Shown in pieces: positions 52,342 through 61,946 of a stretch of DNA of 64,000 nt (the first letter of the stretch is position 1; every line of letters starts with the position of its first letter). The notes under the pieces are model-generated. The model did no database searches and was not told the DNA's origin. It saw nothing but the letters and a program-made list of their open reading frames with translations. The stretch spans positions 930,001 through 994,000 of the forward strand of contig NZ_CP041046.1 in the NCBI RefSeq assembly GCF_006385595.1, read 5' to 3'. The position numbers and the translations under genes are program-made. The DNA comes from Luteibacter pinisoli. Lineage in GTDB: Bacteria > Pseudomonadota > Gammaproteobacteria > Xanthomonadales > Rhodanobacteraceae.

Positions 52342-54372
52342 CTAGTGCCCCCGTGCGGCGTATCGGAAGTCGCCGCGAGCGGATTCGCCTAATACCTCGT
52401 GCGCTTCGCGGGTGCGCAGGCCGCGATGGGTCACGGCCATTGCCACCATCCGCTCCACCGCGTGGGCAAGGGTCCCGTCGACCTGACCCGCCTCTGGTTC
52501 AAACTCCCAGTCGCAGAGGTCCATCTCAAGCAAGGGGCGTAAAGCGTCGACGCGCGCCCAGAACATGCTGCCCGCTATAAATCGAGGCTCATGGGAGGCG
52601 TCCGTCCCCATTCGGTCCGCCAAAGCGGCGACGGCGGGACCGTTGGCCCCCATGAAATCGCTTCTGGCCACTGCGTGACCGTCCGGGGCGATCGCCCCGA
52701 GGGTCGGGTCCGTGGCGAACGCAGCCAGCAAGCGCCCGGCGCGCCCGTCTGCCAAGAGCGTATCCAGCAGGACGCGTCGCCAGTCGTCGCCATCGGCACG
52801 GTGCTCGGTTTTCTTCGTATGCAGTTTCAGGATGAGTTGCGTGCCATCCAGCGAAAGCCTCGCCAGCACCTTCAGGAAGGGCAGGATGTCCCGACCCTGG
52901 TTGGCGAAGATCATCACGTCGGCGGACACGCCAAGCCGGGCGAGCTCTGAGCTCACCGCGTCGGCGCGTTCCGGCGCCGTGGTCACGACGAGTCGCCACG
53001 GGATCAGGGTGGCCCTCAGTGCATTGACGATGTCCTCGATAAGCTCCGGATGCCAGGCATGGATGACGGCGCACGGCGCGGGTGTCGCCGGAAGTGGGGT
53101 CAGCGCTGAGCGTGTCGCTTCGAGCCAGGCGTGGCCGCGGAGGGCATCGGGCTCGAGCACGGCACCTTCAGCCCACTCGTTCCATGCATTTACAAAGACG
53201 ATCGGCGCGTCCGGTGTGCACCGGTGGGCGAGGCCAATGGCGTCCCGCAACCACGAGGCGTAGCCAGCCGGGCTGGCGTTTACGTAAGTGCGGCCTGCGC
53301 CGCTCCGGCGCGCCTCGTTGTCCCAGCCGGGATTCACGGCGGGGTAGAGCCGGTAAATCGGTTCCCGCGCGGGCGGCGTGGCCAGTTGGCGCCAGTCGAA
53401 TATCTGCCCACGGTATCCGGGGTTGAGCAGGGTTCGCCGGGACGTGACAGGTTCCAGGGAAGTGTTGTTCGGTGGGAATGACACGGCGGCATCGAAGCCG
53501 ATATCCCGCGGGTCCACGTTATCGAAGCTCTGCACGTAGGCAAGGTGGATGTCGCCGATCCCCTGCTCATGGCACCAGCGCCGCCAACGCGCAGCCGTCG
53601 CCGCCGGATCGGGCAGCAGGCCGGGCCGGTAGACAAGCAGCATGGGCTTGCCTTCCACGCGGAGGTACCGCTCGTCACGCAGGTAGGGCGCAACATGGGC
53701 GATGAAGGCGATATCGTCTTCAGGGCTGTGGGCTTGCGCAATCAACACATGATCCTCGCGCCCGTCCCATCGGCGCGACCAGTTTTCATTGGCCCAGCAG
53801 AGGCAGATCGGAAGATCGAGCGAGGCATCGTTGAGCCATCCGCGCAATGGATCTTCCATCAGCGTCTTGCCGGCGAACCAGTAGAAATAAGTGCAGAACG
53901 CTGCGATTCCGTAGTGCTTCGCCAACGCCATCTGCTCACCCATGACGCCGGGTGTTCGCAGGTCATAGAAGCCCAGGTCGGCGGGGAGCCTGGGTTGCAT
54001 GTGCCCTTCAAATTGCGGCACTGCGCGCGCTACGTTGCGCCATTCGGTAAAGCCCTTGCCCCACCACGCGTCATTCTCGGGAAACGCGTGGAACTGCGGA
54101 AGATAGAAGGCGATAAGCCTGGCGGCCGGCGGCCCCGCCATGCCTTTGTCGGAAGGCGGCAACCAATCGACGGCGCGATGCCCCGCGTGGTCAAGCGGAC
54201 GGTGTGCGGTGGTGTGTCCCACGCGGCCACGCGGCCCCGTCGGTACAAGGTCCGCGTGGCGGGAGAGAAACCTCTGGCGCAGCCGGTCGCGGGTGCCTGT
54301 AGGCAGTGGGGCGAGACGGAAACCGAGCCTGAGGGTGCGGAAAAGGAGTGTCCTGATGAGCTCGCTGGCCAT
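52342..54372 (-). CDS. WbsX (GH99-like) and rhamnan-synthesis F (RgpF) fusion protein
   Basis: A 676-residue protein. Residues about 85-430 match the WbsX/GH99-like domain found in O-antigen clusters: RLIAFYLPQFHAFPENDAWWG, GKGFTEWRNVARA, CWANENWSRRWDG and FVNAWNEWAEGAVLEPD. Residues about 440-660 match the RgpF (rhamnan synthesis F) domain: HAWHPELIEDI, FANQGRDILPFL, LKLHTKKTEHR and FIAGSMFWARVDALRPLL. RgpF domains occur in transferases that build rhamnose polymers, which fits the rmlBACD genes. It lies three bases after the GT2-GT4 gene. Activity of the WbsX part is unknown. Confidence 0.85.
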   Translation of the reverse strand: MASELIRTLLFRTLRLGFRLAPLPTGTRDRLRQRFLSRHADLVPTGPRGRVGHTTAHRPLDHAGHRAVDWLPPSDKGMAGPPAARLIAFYLPQFHAFPENDAWWGKGFTEWRNVARAVPQFEGHMQPRLPADLGFYDLRTPGVMGEQMALAKHYGIAAFCTYFYWFAGKTLMEDPLRGWLNDASLDLPICLCWANENWSRRWDGREDHVLIAQAHSPEDDIAFIAHVAPYLRDERYLRVEGKPMLLVYRPGLLPDPAATAARWRRWCHEQGIGDIHLAYVQSFDNVDPRDIGFDAAVSFPPNNTSLEPVTSRRTLLNPGYRGQIFDWRQLATPPAREPIYRLYPAVNPGWDNEARRSGAGRTYVNASPAGYASWLRDAIGLAHRCTPDAPIVFVNAWNEWAEGAVLEPDALRGHAWLEATRSALTPLPATPAPCAVIHAWHPELIEDIVNALRATLIPWRLVVTTAPERADAVSSELARLGVSADVMIFANQGRDILPFLKVLARLSLDGTQLILKLHTKKTEHRADGDDWRRVLLDTLLADGRAGRLLAAFATDPTLGAIAPDGHAVARSDFMGANGPAVAALADRMGTDASHEPRFIAGSMFWARVDALRPLLEMDLCDWEFEPEAGQVDGTLAHAVERMVAMAVTHRGLRTREAHEVLGESARGDFRYAARGH

Positions 54373-54375
54373 GAT

Positions 54376-56457
54376 TCAGGATAGCGCCCGCCGCAAGGGA
54401 TCGCGCGCGGCATCCGCTGAAAAGTGCCTGCGCACGTTGCCTAACGCGTTCTCAGACAGGGTCATCCAGAGCGCCGGGTCGTTTGCCAGGCGCTCGTAGG
54501 CCGTGGCGAAACCATCTGGCGTGTCGGCCACAAGCACGTCGTGGCCGTCAGAAAGATGCATGCCTTCCACGGCGACGGAGGTGCCGATGACCGGGAGGCC
54601 GTGGCTCATGGCCATGTTCACCTTGCCCTTGACGCCCGCGCCGAAGCGCAGGGGCGCAATGGATGCGAGGCACGATGCCATGAGCGGGGTAAGGTCTTCG
54701 ACCCTGCCCAGCATGGTGAGCCCTGCGTCGGATAGTGCCTGGCGGTCGGCATCGGGTACGTCGCCGGCGACGAGGATGCGAACGCCAGGGCGACTCCTTC
54801 GCATGGCCGGCAGGATATCCGACGCCATCCAGCGCATCGCATCGGCATTCGGCGGATGGCCGAATCCGCCGACGAACAGCACATCCGACCGCCCTTCGGC
54901 ATCCCGGGTACGGCCGTGCACTTCGTGGATATTCGAAACAATATCGACCCGTGCGTCCGGCACCAGCCGCCCGAGCATCTCCTGCTCGAAGGGGCTCACG
55001 ACAAACGTGGTATCTGCCCGCGCGATGAGTGCAAGCTCCTGCTTCATCGTTGCCTGGGCGTGACGGGCAAGGGCGGCGCTGCCCGCTTGCTGGGCCGCCC
55101 GCTCCTCGCGGAGAAAGTGCAGGTCCACCGTATCGAAGACAAGTTTTGCCTGTGGCGCATGCCGGCGTACGAGCGGCGCGTACTGCGATGCCACGGTGTG
55201 TCGGCACAGGATCGCGGCCGTCAGGCTGCCGCCGTGCGCAGCTAGCCAACCCGGAATGCCAGGCGTCCACGGCTTCGCGAGTACTTCGATGCCCAGGGCG
55301 CCAAGCCGCTGTATAGCGTCGTCGTCCGCATACCCGTCGTCAGGCGCAAAGGCCACGTGCCAGCCGTCGGCAATGAGAAGGCGCATCATCGAAATCAGGC
55401 GCAGCGACCCGGAATCCCGTGATTCATCCGGGGTCGATACATCGGCAACCAGCACGGTGCCGCGGCGTCGATCCTGATCTATCGTGACCAGGGGCGTACC
55501 GGTGGACGGCTGGCGCGACAGCGCATCGGCCCAACGCTCGGCCAGTTTGTGCCGATTGACGGCCTGGAAACGCTTCATGCCGTCGTCTTCGGCGAGTGCC
55601 GAGCTGACGCCCTCGGTGTGTACCACCACGCTATCCGGTACGTATCGCACCTGTCGTCCGACTGCGCGCACGCCAAAGGCGAGGTCCGTATCCTCGTAAT
55701 AGCCCGGCGCGTACCGGCTGTCGAATCCACCCACCGCCGTGAAGAGCGACCGGGGAATAGCCAGCGAAGCGCCTGACACGTAATCCACCGTCCGCGAATA
55801 GCGGAAAGCCGGGTCCTTGCGTGATGCAAACCGGCCGATGTTCCATGCCGACGCATCGGCGAATACCCATGCCCCCGCTTCCTGGAGACGACCATCCGGG
55901 TATACCAGCTGGCTGCCGGCGATGCCGGTGTCGGGGAATAGCTCGAAGCTGCGCTGCAAGGCATCGGCCCAGCCGCGCGTCACTTGCGTGTCGTTGTTCA
56001 GGAAGATCAAAAGAGAGCCTGTGGCGGCCGCTGCACCGGCATTGCAAGAGCCGACGAAGCCCAGATTCTGTACATTCCGCAACAACCGCAGGCCTTTGAC
56101 CTGGGCCAGCACGGTGGTTGTGTTGTCGGGAGATGCGTCATCGACAACGATCACTTCGAAGGGCGATTGCGGCGGTGCCTCCGCGATGGAACGCAGACAC
56201 GCGAGGGTGTATTCGACCTTGCCGTAGACCGGGATGATCACCGACAGGTATGGCGATGCCGACGTCGGCAACGTGAAGTGTGAATACACCGCTTCCTGCG
56301 GCAGCAGTTGCAGCGAATCATCTTCGGCAGGACGCTTCGCCAACCCCTGGCTGATTCGTGAGAGCGTCCCGCGCCAGCCGCGCAACGCAATGCTCGTCCG
56401 CATCCGCTGCGCCAGCGTTTGGAGCCGTCGATACCGCCAGGAAAGATGATTCGCCAC
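54376..56457 (-). CDS. GT2-GT4 fusion glycosyltransferase
   Basis: A 693-residue protein. The GT2 domain (about residues 68-310) has YLSVIIPVYGKVEYTLACL, VVDDASPDNT, FLNNDTQVTRGW (DxD-like) and YYEDTDLAFGVRAVG. A GT4-like domain (about 335-690) follows with VADVSTPDESRDSGSLR, DVLFVGGFGHPPNADAMRWM and APLRFGAGVKGKVNMAMSHGLPVIGTSVA. Such fusions add consecutive sugars. It starts 8 bp after the etf-QO stop, so it may be read from the etf-QO promoter, and it is coupled to the WbsX-RgpF gene. Confidence 0.87.
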   Translation of the reverse strand: MANHLSWRYRRLQTLAQRMRTSIALRGWRGTLSRISQGLAKRPAEDDSLQLLPQEAVYSHFTLPTSASPYLSVIIPVYGKVEYTLACLRSIAEAPPQSPFEVIVVDDASPDNTTTVLAQVKGLRLLRNVQNLGFVGSCNAGAAAATGSLLIFLNNDTQVTRGWADALQRSFELFPDTGIAGSQLVYPDGRLQEAGAWVFADASAWNIGRFASRKDPAFRYSRTVDYVSGASLAIPRSLFTAVGGFDSRYAPGYYEDTDLAFGVRAVGRQVRYVPDSVVVHTEGVSSALAEDDGMKRFQAVNRHKLAERWADALSRQPSTGTPLVTIDQDRRRGTVLVADVSTPDESRDSGSLRLISMMRLLIADGWHVAFAPDDGYADDDAIQRLGALGIEVLAKPWTPGIPGWLAAHGGSLTAAILCRHTVASQYAPLVRRHAPQAKLVFDTVDLHFLREERAAQQAGSAALARHAQATMKQELALIARADTTFVVSPFEQEMLGRLVPDARVDIVSNIHEVHGRTRDAEGRSDVLFVGGFGHPPNADAMRWMASDILPAMRRSRPGVRILVAGDVPDADRQALSDAGLTMLGRVEDLTPLMASCLASIAPLRFGAGVKGKVNMAMSHGLPVIGTSVAVEGMHLSDGHDVLVADTPDGFATAYERLANDPALWMTLSENALGNVRRHFSADAARDPLRRALS

Positions 56458-56465
56458 GATGTACT

Positions 56466-58073
56466 TTAGAGGTTCTGGTAATTCGGCCCAGACCCGCCCT
56501 CAGGCGTGACCCAGGTAATGATCTGGTACGGATCCTTGATATCGCACGTCTTGCAATGCACGCAGTTGGCCGCATTGATCTGCAACCGCTTGCCGGCCTC
56601 GTCCTGCACGATTTCGTACACGCCCGCCGGGCAGAATCGCTGGCACGGGTTGCCGTACTCCGTGGTGCAACGATCAATACAGATTGACGTATCAGCCACC
56701 TTCAAATGAACCGGCTGGTCTTCATCGTGCTCGGTGGCGGCGAAATACACGCTGGCCAGGCGATCGCGCGGGGCGAGGGTGCGGTCGACGTAATCCTTCT
56801 TCGGCGCTTCGTACTGGCCCAGCTTCTCCAGCGACGACCAGTCGGCGTGGTTCTTCAGGGTCCACGGCGACGCGCCACGGGTAACGGTTTCCCACGCGGC
56901 GTTGATCAGCCCGCGCCATAGCCCCTTGTTGAAGCCCGGGCGGATGTTGCGCACCTTCTTCAGCTCGGCGACCACGGGGGAGGCACGCAGGGCGGCATCC
57001 CAGCCGGCGGGGTTCAGCTGCGTCGCCACGAGGTGCTCGGCGGCGAGCATGCCGGAGGCGATGGCCTGGTGCGTGCCCTTGATCTTCGGCACGTTGACGA
57101 GACCGGCGGAGTCGCCGATAAGGATCGCGCCGGGCATCTCCACCTTCGGCAGCGACTGCAGGCCGCCTTCGATAATGGCGCGCGCGCCGGCGGACACGAT
57201 GGTGCCGCCTTCGAGCAAGCCCTTCACATTCGGGTGGTGCTTGAACTGCTGGAACGCTTCGAACGGCGAGAAGTTCGGGTCCGGGTAATCGAGGCCGACG
57301 ACAAAGCCCACGGCCACGCGGTCGTTATCCAGGTGATAGAGGAAGCTGCCGCCGTAGGTGTCGTTGGCCAGCGGCCAGCCGGTGGTGTGCACCACCTTGC
57401 CGGCTTCGCCACGGCCCGGCGGAAGCTGCCAGAGCTCCTTGATGCCGATGCCATAGGTCTGCGGATCGCTGGCGGCATCGAGGTCGAACGCCTTGATCAG
57501 CGTCTTGCTGATGTGCCCGCGGCAGCCTTCGGCCAGCACGGTCACCTTTGCACGGATATCGATGCCTTCGGTGTAGCCAGGCTTGTGCGTGCCGTCGCGC
57601 GCGATGCCCATGTCGCCGATGCGCACGCCATTCACGGCGCCTGCCTCGTCAAACAGGGCTTCGGCGGCGGCATAGCCCGGGAACACGTCCACGCCCAGCG
57701 CCTCGGCCTGCGGGGCCAGCCACGCGCACAGCGCGCCCAGGCTGACGATGACATTGCCGTGGTTGTTCATTTGCGGCGGGGCGATCGGCGCCTTGATGCC
57801 CGACTGGTGGTCACGCAGCCACCAGAACTCGTCCTTCGTCACTGGCACGCAGATCGGCGGCGGCGCGCTGCGCCAATCCGGCAGGAGCCGATCGAGCGGT
57901 GCCGTTTCAATCACGGCGCCCGACAGGATCTGCGCACCAATGGTGGAGGCCTTCTCGATCACGCAGACGGTGATGTCCGGATTGAGCTGTTTCGTACGAA
58001 TCGCGAACGCGAGGCCGGCGGGGCCTGCCCCGACGACGACGAGGTCGTATTCCATGGTTTCGCGTTCGCTCAT
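56466..58073 (-). CDS. Electron transfer flavoprotein-ubiquinone oxidoreductase
   Basis: A 535-residue membrane-associated iron-sulfur flavoprotein that passes electrons from ETF to ubiquinone. FAD loop VVVGAGPAGLAFAI at residues 11-24; ubiquinone-region block GIGIKELWQLPPG; C-terminal 4Fe-4S cysteines in CQRFCPAGVYE and NCVHCKTCDIKDP. It is divergent from the amidase gene. In this window it is parted from etfB-etfA by two glycan genes. Confidence 0.96.
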   Translation of the reverse strand: MSERETMEYDLVVVGAGPAGLAFAIRTKQLNPDITVCVIEKASTIGAQILSGAVIETAPLDRLLPDWRSAPPPICVPVTKDEFWWLRDHQSGIKAPIAPPQMNNHGNVIVSLGALCAWLAPQAEALGVDVFPGYAAAEALFDEAGAVNGVRIGDMGIARDGTHKPGYTEGIDIRAKVTVLAEGCRGHISKTLIKAFDLDAASDPQTYGIGIKELWQLPPGRGEAGKVVHTTGWPLANDTYGGSFLYHLDNDRVAVGFVVGLDYPDPNFSPFEAFQQFKHHPNVKGLLEGGTIVSAGARAIIEGGLQSLPKVEMPGAILIGDSAGLVNVPKIKGTHQAIASGMLAAEHLVATQLNPAGWDAALRASPVVAELKKVRNIRPGFNKGLWRGLINAAWETVTRGASPWTLKNHADWSSLEKLGQYEAPKKDYVDRTLAPRDRLASVYFAATEHDEDQPVHLKVADTSICIDRCTTEYGNPCQRFCPAGVYEIVQDEAGKRLQINAANCVHCKTCDIKDPYQIITWVTPEGGSGPNYQNL

Positions 58074-58166
58074 CGCTGGCTCTCGAATAAGGCTGGCTGG
58101 ATCAGTCGGCTATTGTCACGTTTCCCCCGAGACCGGGCAAATCGCCGTTTCAAACGGGCCACGGAG

Positions 58167-58197
58167 TTGCACGGTCTTCACAAACGGGGTTTATAGT
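58167..58197 (+). promoter_or_regulatory. Possible amidase promoter
   Basis: TTGCAC (58167-58172) and TATAGT (58192-58197) with a 19-bp spacer, longer than the ideal 17, lie 25 bp before the amidase ATG. Confidence 0.3.
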
Positions 58198-58221
58198 CGT
58201 CTCCACGCGCAAGGAGATTCC

Positions 58222-59625
58222 ATGAATACGATGTTGCCTGTCTCCGCCCAGGACATGCGCCGGGCCACGCTGTTGCAGATCATGCACTGGCTGGCTATCG
58301 GCCGGGCGCAACCGCAGGCCCTGTCGGATGTGTACCAGGACGCCATCGAGCGCCTGAATCCGGCCCTCAACGCTTACACCGACGTCAGCGTATCCCTTAT
58401 CCAGGAGCAGGCGCTGGCCGCGGATCGTCGTCGGCGTGACGGTGTGATGGGCCGCCTCGACGGCCTGCCGATCGCGATCAAGGATAATTTCGACGTCGCC
58501 GGCGTGCCGACGCGCGCCGGCATGCGGCGGCGCACCGTGGTGCCCGAAGGCGATGCCCATGCCGTGGCGAGGTTGCGCGCGTCAGGCGCGGTGCTGCTGG
58601 GCAAGACCAACATGGACGAAGGCGCGCTGGGCCTCGTCACGAATAATCCGTTTTATGGCGCAACGCACAACCCGCATCGCCTCGGCTACACCGCCGGCGG
58701 ATCGTCGGGCGGCGCGGCCGCGGCGGTGGCCGCCGGCATGGCGGTCGCCGCGATCGGTTCGGACACGCTGGGTTCCATCCGCGTGCCAGCGAGCTACTGC
58801 GGCGTCTACGCCCTGAAGCCCACCCACGGCGAAATTTCCGCGCGCGGCCTGGTACCCGCCGCGCGGCGCCTGGATGCCGTGGGCCTGCTGGCGCGTGGGG
58901 TGGACGACCTGACGGTGCTCCTGCAGACCCTGGCCGGATACGACGCCGACGACGCGCGTTCGCGCCGCCGCCGCGTGGCGTTCCAGCCGCCGGACTGGGA
59001 GCCGGGCAACCTGCGCACCGGATTCCTGCCGGATCTTGCCGCGGTCGGCGTCGAGCCGGACGTCATCGATGTGTTCAACAACGCCCTGTCGCTGCTCAAG
59101 GGCGAGCTCGGCGAACGCCGTGCCGTCGATTTCTCCGATTGGGATTTCGCCCGCACCCGCCGCGCCGGTTTGCTGCTGATGGAGGCGGAGATGCTGAATA
59201 CCTTCGCCGATGAACTGGCGGACGAGGCCTATCCGGTATCGCCTGGCTTCCGCCAGATGGTGGATTTCGCCGCGAAGAAGTCGGCGGCCGACTACGTGGC
59301 CGCGGACCTCGTGCTGGATGCCGCCACGCTGAAGATGCGCCGCCTGTTCGCGCAGGTGGACGTGATGGTGTTGCCGACGACCTCGCAGGGCGCGTTCCCG
59401 CTGGACCAGCCCGCGCCCGCGTCGCAGGCGGACCTGTGCAGCTTCGCGAGCCTGGCCGGCTGCCCCGCGGTCAGCATCCCGATGGGTACGCTGGCCAACG
59501 GCATGCCCATCGGCATGCAGCTGGTGGGCGCGCGTGGTTCCGACCTGCGCCTGCTGGAACTGGCGGCGGTCTGTGCCTCTTCCCTGGACGCCGAGCCGGC
59601 GTACCCCGTCGAGCCGCCCCTGTAG
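58222..59625 (+). CDS. Amidase-signature family protein
   Basis: A 467-residue amidase-signature hydrolase. The Ser-cisSer-Lys triad is visible: Lys in PIAIKDNFDV (about residue 90), the cis-Ser in GYTAGGSSGGAAAAVAAG and the nucleophile Ser in GSDTLGSIRVPASYCG. Start ATG has AAGGAG six bases upstream. It is not in a Gat complex context (no gatC/gatB). The last block SFASLAGCPAVSIPMG is typical of amidases acting on small amides or allophanate-like substrates; the natural substrate is unknown. Its stop codon directly abuts the stop of the convergent lipoprotein gene. Confidence 0.9.
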   Translation: MNTMLPVSAQDMRRATLLQIMHWLAIGRAQPQALSDVYQDAIERLNPALNAYTDVSVSLIQEQALAADRRRRDGVMGRLDGLPIAIKDNFDVAGVPTRAGMRRRTVVPEGDAHAVARLRASGAVLLGKTNMDEGALGLVTNNPFYGATHNPHRLGYTAGGSSGGAAAAVAAGMAVAAIGSDTLGSIRVPASYCGVYALKPTHGEISARGLVPAARRLDAVGLLARGVDDLTVLLQTLAGYDADDARSRRRRVAFQPPDWEPGNLRTGFLPDLAAVGVEPDVIDVFNNALSLLKGELGERRAVDFSDWDFARTRRAGLLLMEAEMLNTFADELADEAYPVSPGFRQMVDFAAKKSAADYVAADLVLDAATLKMRRLFAQVDVMVLPTTSQGAFPLDQPAPASQADLCSFASLAGCPAVSIPMGTLANGMPIGMQLVGARGSDLRLLELAAVCASSLDAEPAYPVEPPL

Positions 59626-60225
59626 TCAGTGGGCGGCGTCGTAGGTCCAGGTGACGACGTCGCGCGAGAGCTTGTCCATCGCCCGGCCAAACGCCTGGAC
59701 CACCTGCGGCACCTCTTTCCCGTCGACCGGCTCGCGCACTTCAAAGCGCTGGCTGGCGACGATCTGGTGCTTGCGGGAGTTCGCCAGCATCGCGTCGAAG
59801 CGAATCACCACTTCGGGCTTGCCGTCGGCGTATTCGGTCTGGAAGTCGGCAAGGTTGCCGCCGAGCTCGTAGTCGGCGGCCAGGTTGCTGTCGTCCGTGC
59901 TCAGGCCGGTAATCCGTCCGCTGTCGCGGAAGGCATCGGCCAGGCGGTCGCGGAACAGATGCGGCGAGCTGTCGCTCCAGCGGGCCCCCGAGTAGACGGA
60001 AATCGTGTTGTTCGCCGGCACCACGGCGATCCGTGCGTTATCCAGGGCGCGGGCCGCGTTCGGCGTGGCCACGCGTAGCGCCCAGGGCACCGGCGTCGCG
60101 GCGCGGGGGCGGGCGCCCGGTGCGGCGGGAAGCGTATAGACGCTGGGCTGCTCCGCCTTCGGCAGGATCGAGCAGCCGGCGAGCGCCATGAAGGCAAAGG
60201 GAAGGGCGAACCGTGCACGGCTCAT
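59626..60225 (-). CDS. PqiC-like ABC transport auxiliary lipoprotein
   Basis: A 199-residue lipoprotein with lipobox LAGC (Cys about residue 18). The body resembles the PqiC/ABC-type transport auxiliary family: LPAAPGA, IAVVPANNTISVYSGARWSD and LFRDRLADAFRDSGR. These outer-membrane lipoproteins dock MCE transport systems. Its ATG overlaps the MlaD-like stop (ATGA), so it is the fourth gene of the mla-type operon. Confidence 0.85.
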   Translation of the reverse strand: MSRARFALPFAFMALAGCSILPKAEQPSVYTLPAAPGARPRAATPVPWALRVATPNAARALDNARIAVVPANNTISVYSGARWSDSSPHLFRDRLADAFRDSGRITGLSTDDSNLAADYELGGNLADFQTEYADGKPEVVIRFDAMLANSRKHQIVASQRFEVREPVDGKEVPQVVQAFGRAMDKLSRDVVTWTYDAAH

Positions 60226-61160
60226 GGGGTGAACTCCTTGGTTTTCTCGCGCCCGAACAGGTAGCCGCTGGGGTTTTCGTCGAGGCGTCGCGTAATCGAG
60301 CGCAGCGACGACAGCGTGTCGCGCAGTTCGCGCAGCGCCGGGGCGAGGTCGCCCAGGCTGGCGGCGCCGCCGTTCAGTGCATCGCTGTTGTCGCTGATCA
60401 GGCGGTCCACCGAGGCCATGGAATGCTCCAGCGACGCCATGGCGCGTTGCGCGCTTTCCAGCGTCGCCTTGCCCTGGCCCTCGACCAGCCCGTTGGCGTT
60501 GTGCACCAGCGCCTTGCTCTCGGCCAGCGTGTCGTTGGCCTGCTGCGTTGCCACGGCGAGCTGTTTGATCAGCGAGCGGATGTCCTCGCGCTCATCCGCG
60601 ATCACGCCCGTGGTTTTATCCAGATGATCCAGCGTCCGCTCGATGCGGTCCACGTTCTCGGGCGAAAGCAGTTCGCTGGCGTGGGCCGCCGCCTGGTTGA
60701 TGTTGGTGATCAGGTCTTCGCTGTTGGATAACAGCTTGGCTAGTTGCGATGTATCCGCATTGATGATCGGCACTTCGCCGTCGTGCCCTACCAGCAGCGG
60801 GCTGCCGGGCGAGCCACCGGAGAGCTGGATGATCGCGACGCCGGTCACGCCGGTGAGCGCGAGCTTGGCGTGGGTGTCCTTGCGCAGCGGCGTGTCGCCA
60901 CTCACGCGGATGCGTGCCAGCACGCGGCGCGGGTCGTTCGGGTCCAGCCGCAGCTGGTTGACGTCACCCAGGCGAATGCCGTTGTACTGCACCGCCGAGC
61001 CGCGCGAGAGGCCGGTCACCGCCTCGTTGAACACCACGTCGTAGTAGTTCCACTCCTGATCGGAGTGGGCCTTGGCCAGCCACACGCCGAAGAGCAGGCC
61101 GCCGATGACGATGATGACGGTGAACAGGCCGATGAGGATGTGGTGTGCTCGGGTTTCCAT
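60222..61160 (-). CDS. MCE-domain protein (MlaD-like), lipid transport
   Basis: A 312-residue protein with one N-terminal membrane anchor (ILIGLFTVIIVIGGLLFGVWL), an MCE domain (about residues 40-120, with GLSRGSAVQYNGIRLGDV) and a long helical region to the C-terminus. It forms a ring that shuttles lipids across the periplasm. It is three bases downstream of the MlaF-like gene. It has a single MCE domain like MlaD, but the long helical tail recalls the PqiB/LetB style. Confidence 0.9.
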   Translation of the reverse strand: METRAHHILIGLFTVIIVIGGLLFGVWLAKAHSDQEWNYYDVVFNEAVTGLSRGSAVQYNGIRLGDVNQLRLDPNDPRRVLARIRVSGDTPLRKDTHAKLALTGVTGVAIIQLSGGSPGSPLLVGHDGEVPIINADTSQLAKLLSNSEDLITNINQAAAHASELLSPENVDRIERTLDHLDKTTGVIADEREDIRSLIKQLAVATQQANDTLAESKALVHNANGLVEGQGKATLESAQRAMASLEHSMASVDRLISDNSDALNGGAASLGDLAPALRELRDTLSSLRSITRRLDENPSGYLFGREKTKEFTP

Positions 61161-61163
61161 GGG

Positions 61164-61946
61164 TCAGTCCTTGCCTTGGCGGGCGGCGAAGGTGGCCGCG
61201 CGGCCGCGCGGTCCGTTGAAGTACGCCTGCACCCAGGGGTCGTCGGTGCGGGCCACTTCATCGATCGGGCCTACGGCCAGGACGCGGCGCTGGGACAGCA
61301 CCGCCACGCGGTCGCAGGTGGAATAGAGCGTGTCCAGGTCGTGGGTGACCAGGAACACCGTGAGACCCAGCGCATCGCGCAGGGTGACGATCAGGCTGTC
61401 GAACGCGGCGGCGCTGATCGGGTCGAGGCCGGCGGTGGGTTCGTCGAGGAAAAGGATTTCCGGGTCCAGCGCCAGCGCGCGTGCCAATGCCGCACGCTTG
61501 ATCATGCCGCCGGAAAGCTGCGACGGCGACTTGCGCCCCGCATCCACGGGCAGGCCGGAAAGCGCGAGCTTCACGCCGGCCAGGCGGGTGGCGTCGGCCC
61601 GGTCGAGCTTGGCGTGTTCCACCATCGGCAGGGCGACGTTCTCCGCCACGGTAAGCGACGAGAACAAGGCGCCGCTCTGGAACAGGACGCCGAAGCGACG
61701 CTCCACCAGCGAGCGCTTTTCTTCCGGCAGCGAGAGCAGGTTCTCCCCGAACACCCGCACTTCGCCGGCCACCGGCCGGACCAGGCCGATGATGGTCCGC
61801 AGCAGCACCGACTTGCCGGTACCGGAGCCGCCGACGATGCCGATGATCTCGCCACGGCGCACGTCGAGGTCGAGGTTTTCGTGCACGGTCTGGCTGCCGA
61901 AACGGTTCACCAGCCCGCGCACTTCGATCACGGTCTCGGCGGTCAC
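61164..61946 (-). CDS. MlaF-like ABC transporter ATPase
   Basis: A 260-residue ATPase: Walker A GGSGTGKSVLL, Q-loop FQSGALFSSLTV, signature LSGGMIKRAALARAL, Walker B ILFLDEPTAGLD and H-loop LVTHDLDTL. The FQSGALFSSLTV-type Q-loop block is characteristic of MlaF. The GTG start at 61946-61944 overlaps the MlaE stop (GTGA), which I prefer to longer in-frame reading. Confidence 0.93.
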   Translation of the reverse strand: MTAETVIEVRGLVNRFGSQTVHENLDLDVRRGEIIGIVGGSGTGKSVLLRTIIGLVRPVAGEVRVFGENLLSLPEEKRSLVERRFGVLFQSGALFSSLTVAENVALPMVEHAKLDRADATRLAGVKLALSGLPVDAGRKSPSQLSGGMIKRAALARALALDPEILFLDEPTAGLDPISAAAFDSLIVTLRDALGLTVFLVTHDLDTLYSTCDRVAVLSQRRVLAVGPIDEVARTDDPWVQAYFNGPRGRAATFAARQGKD

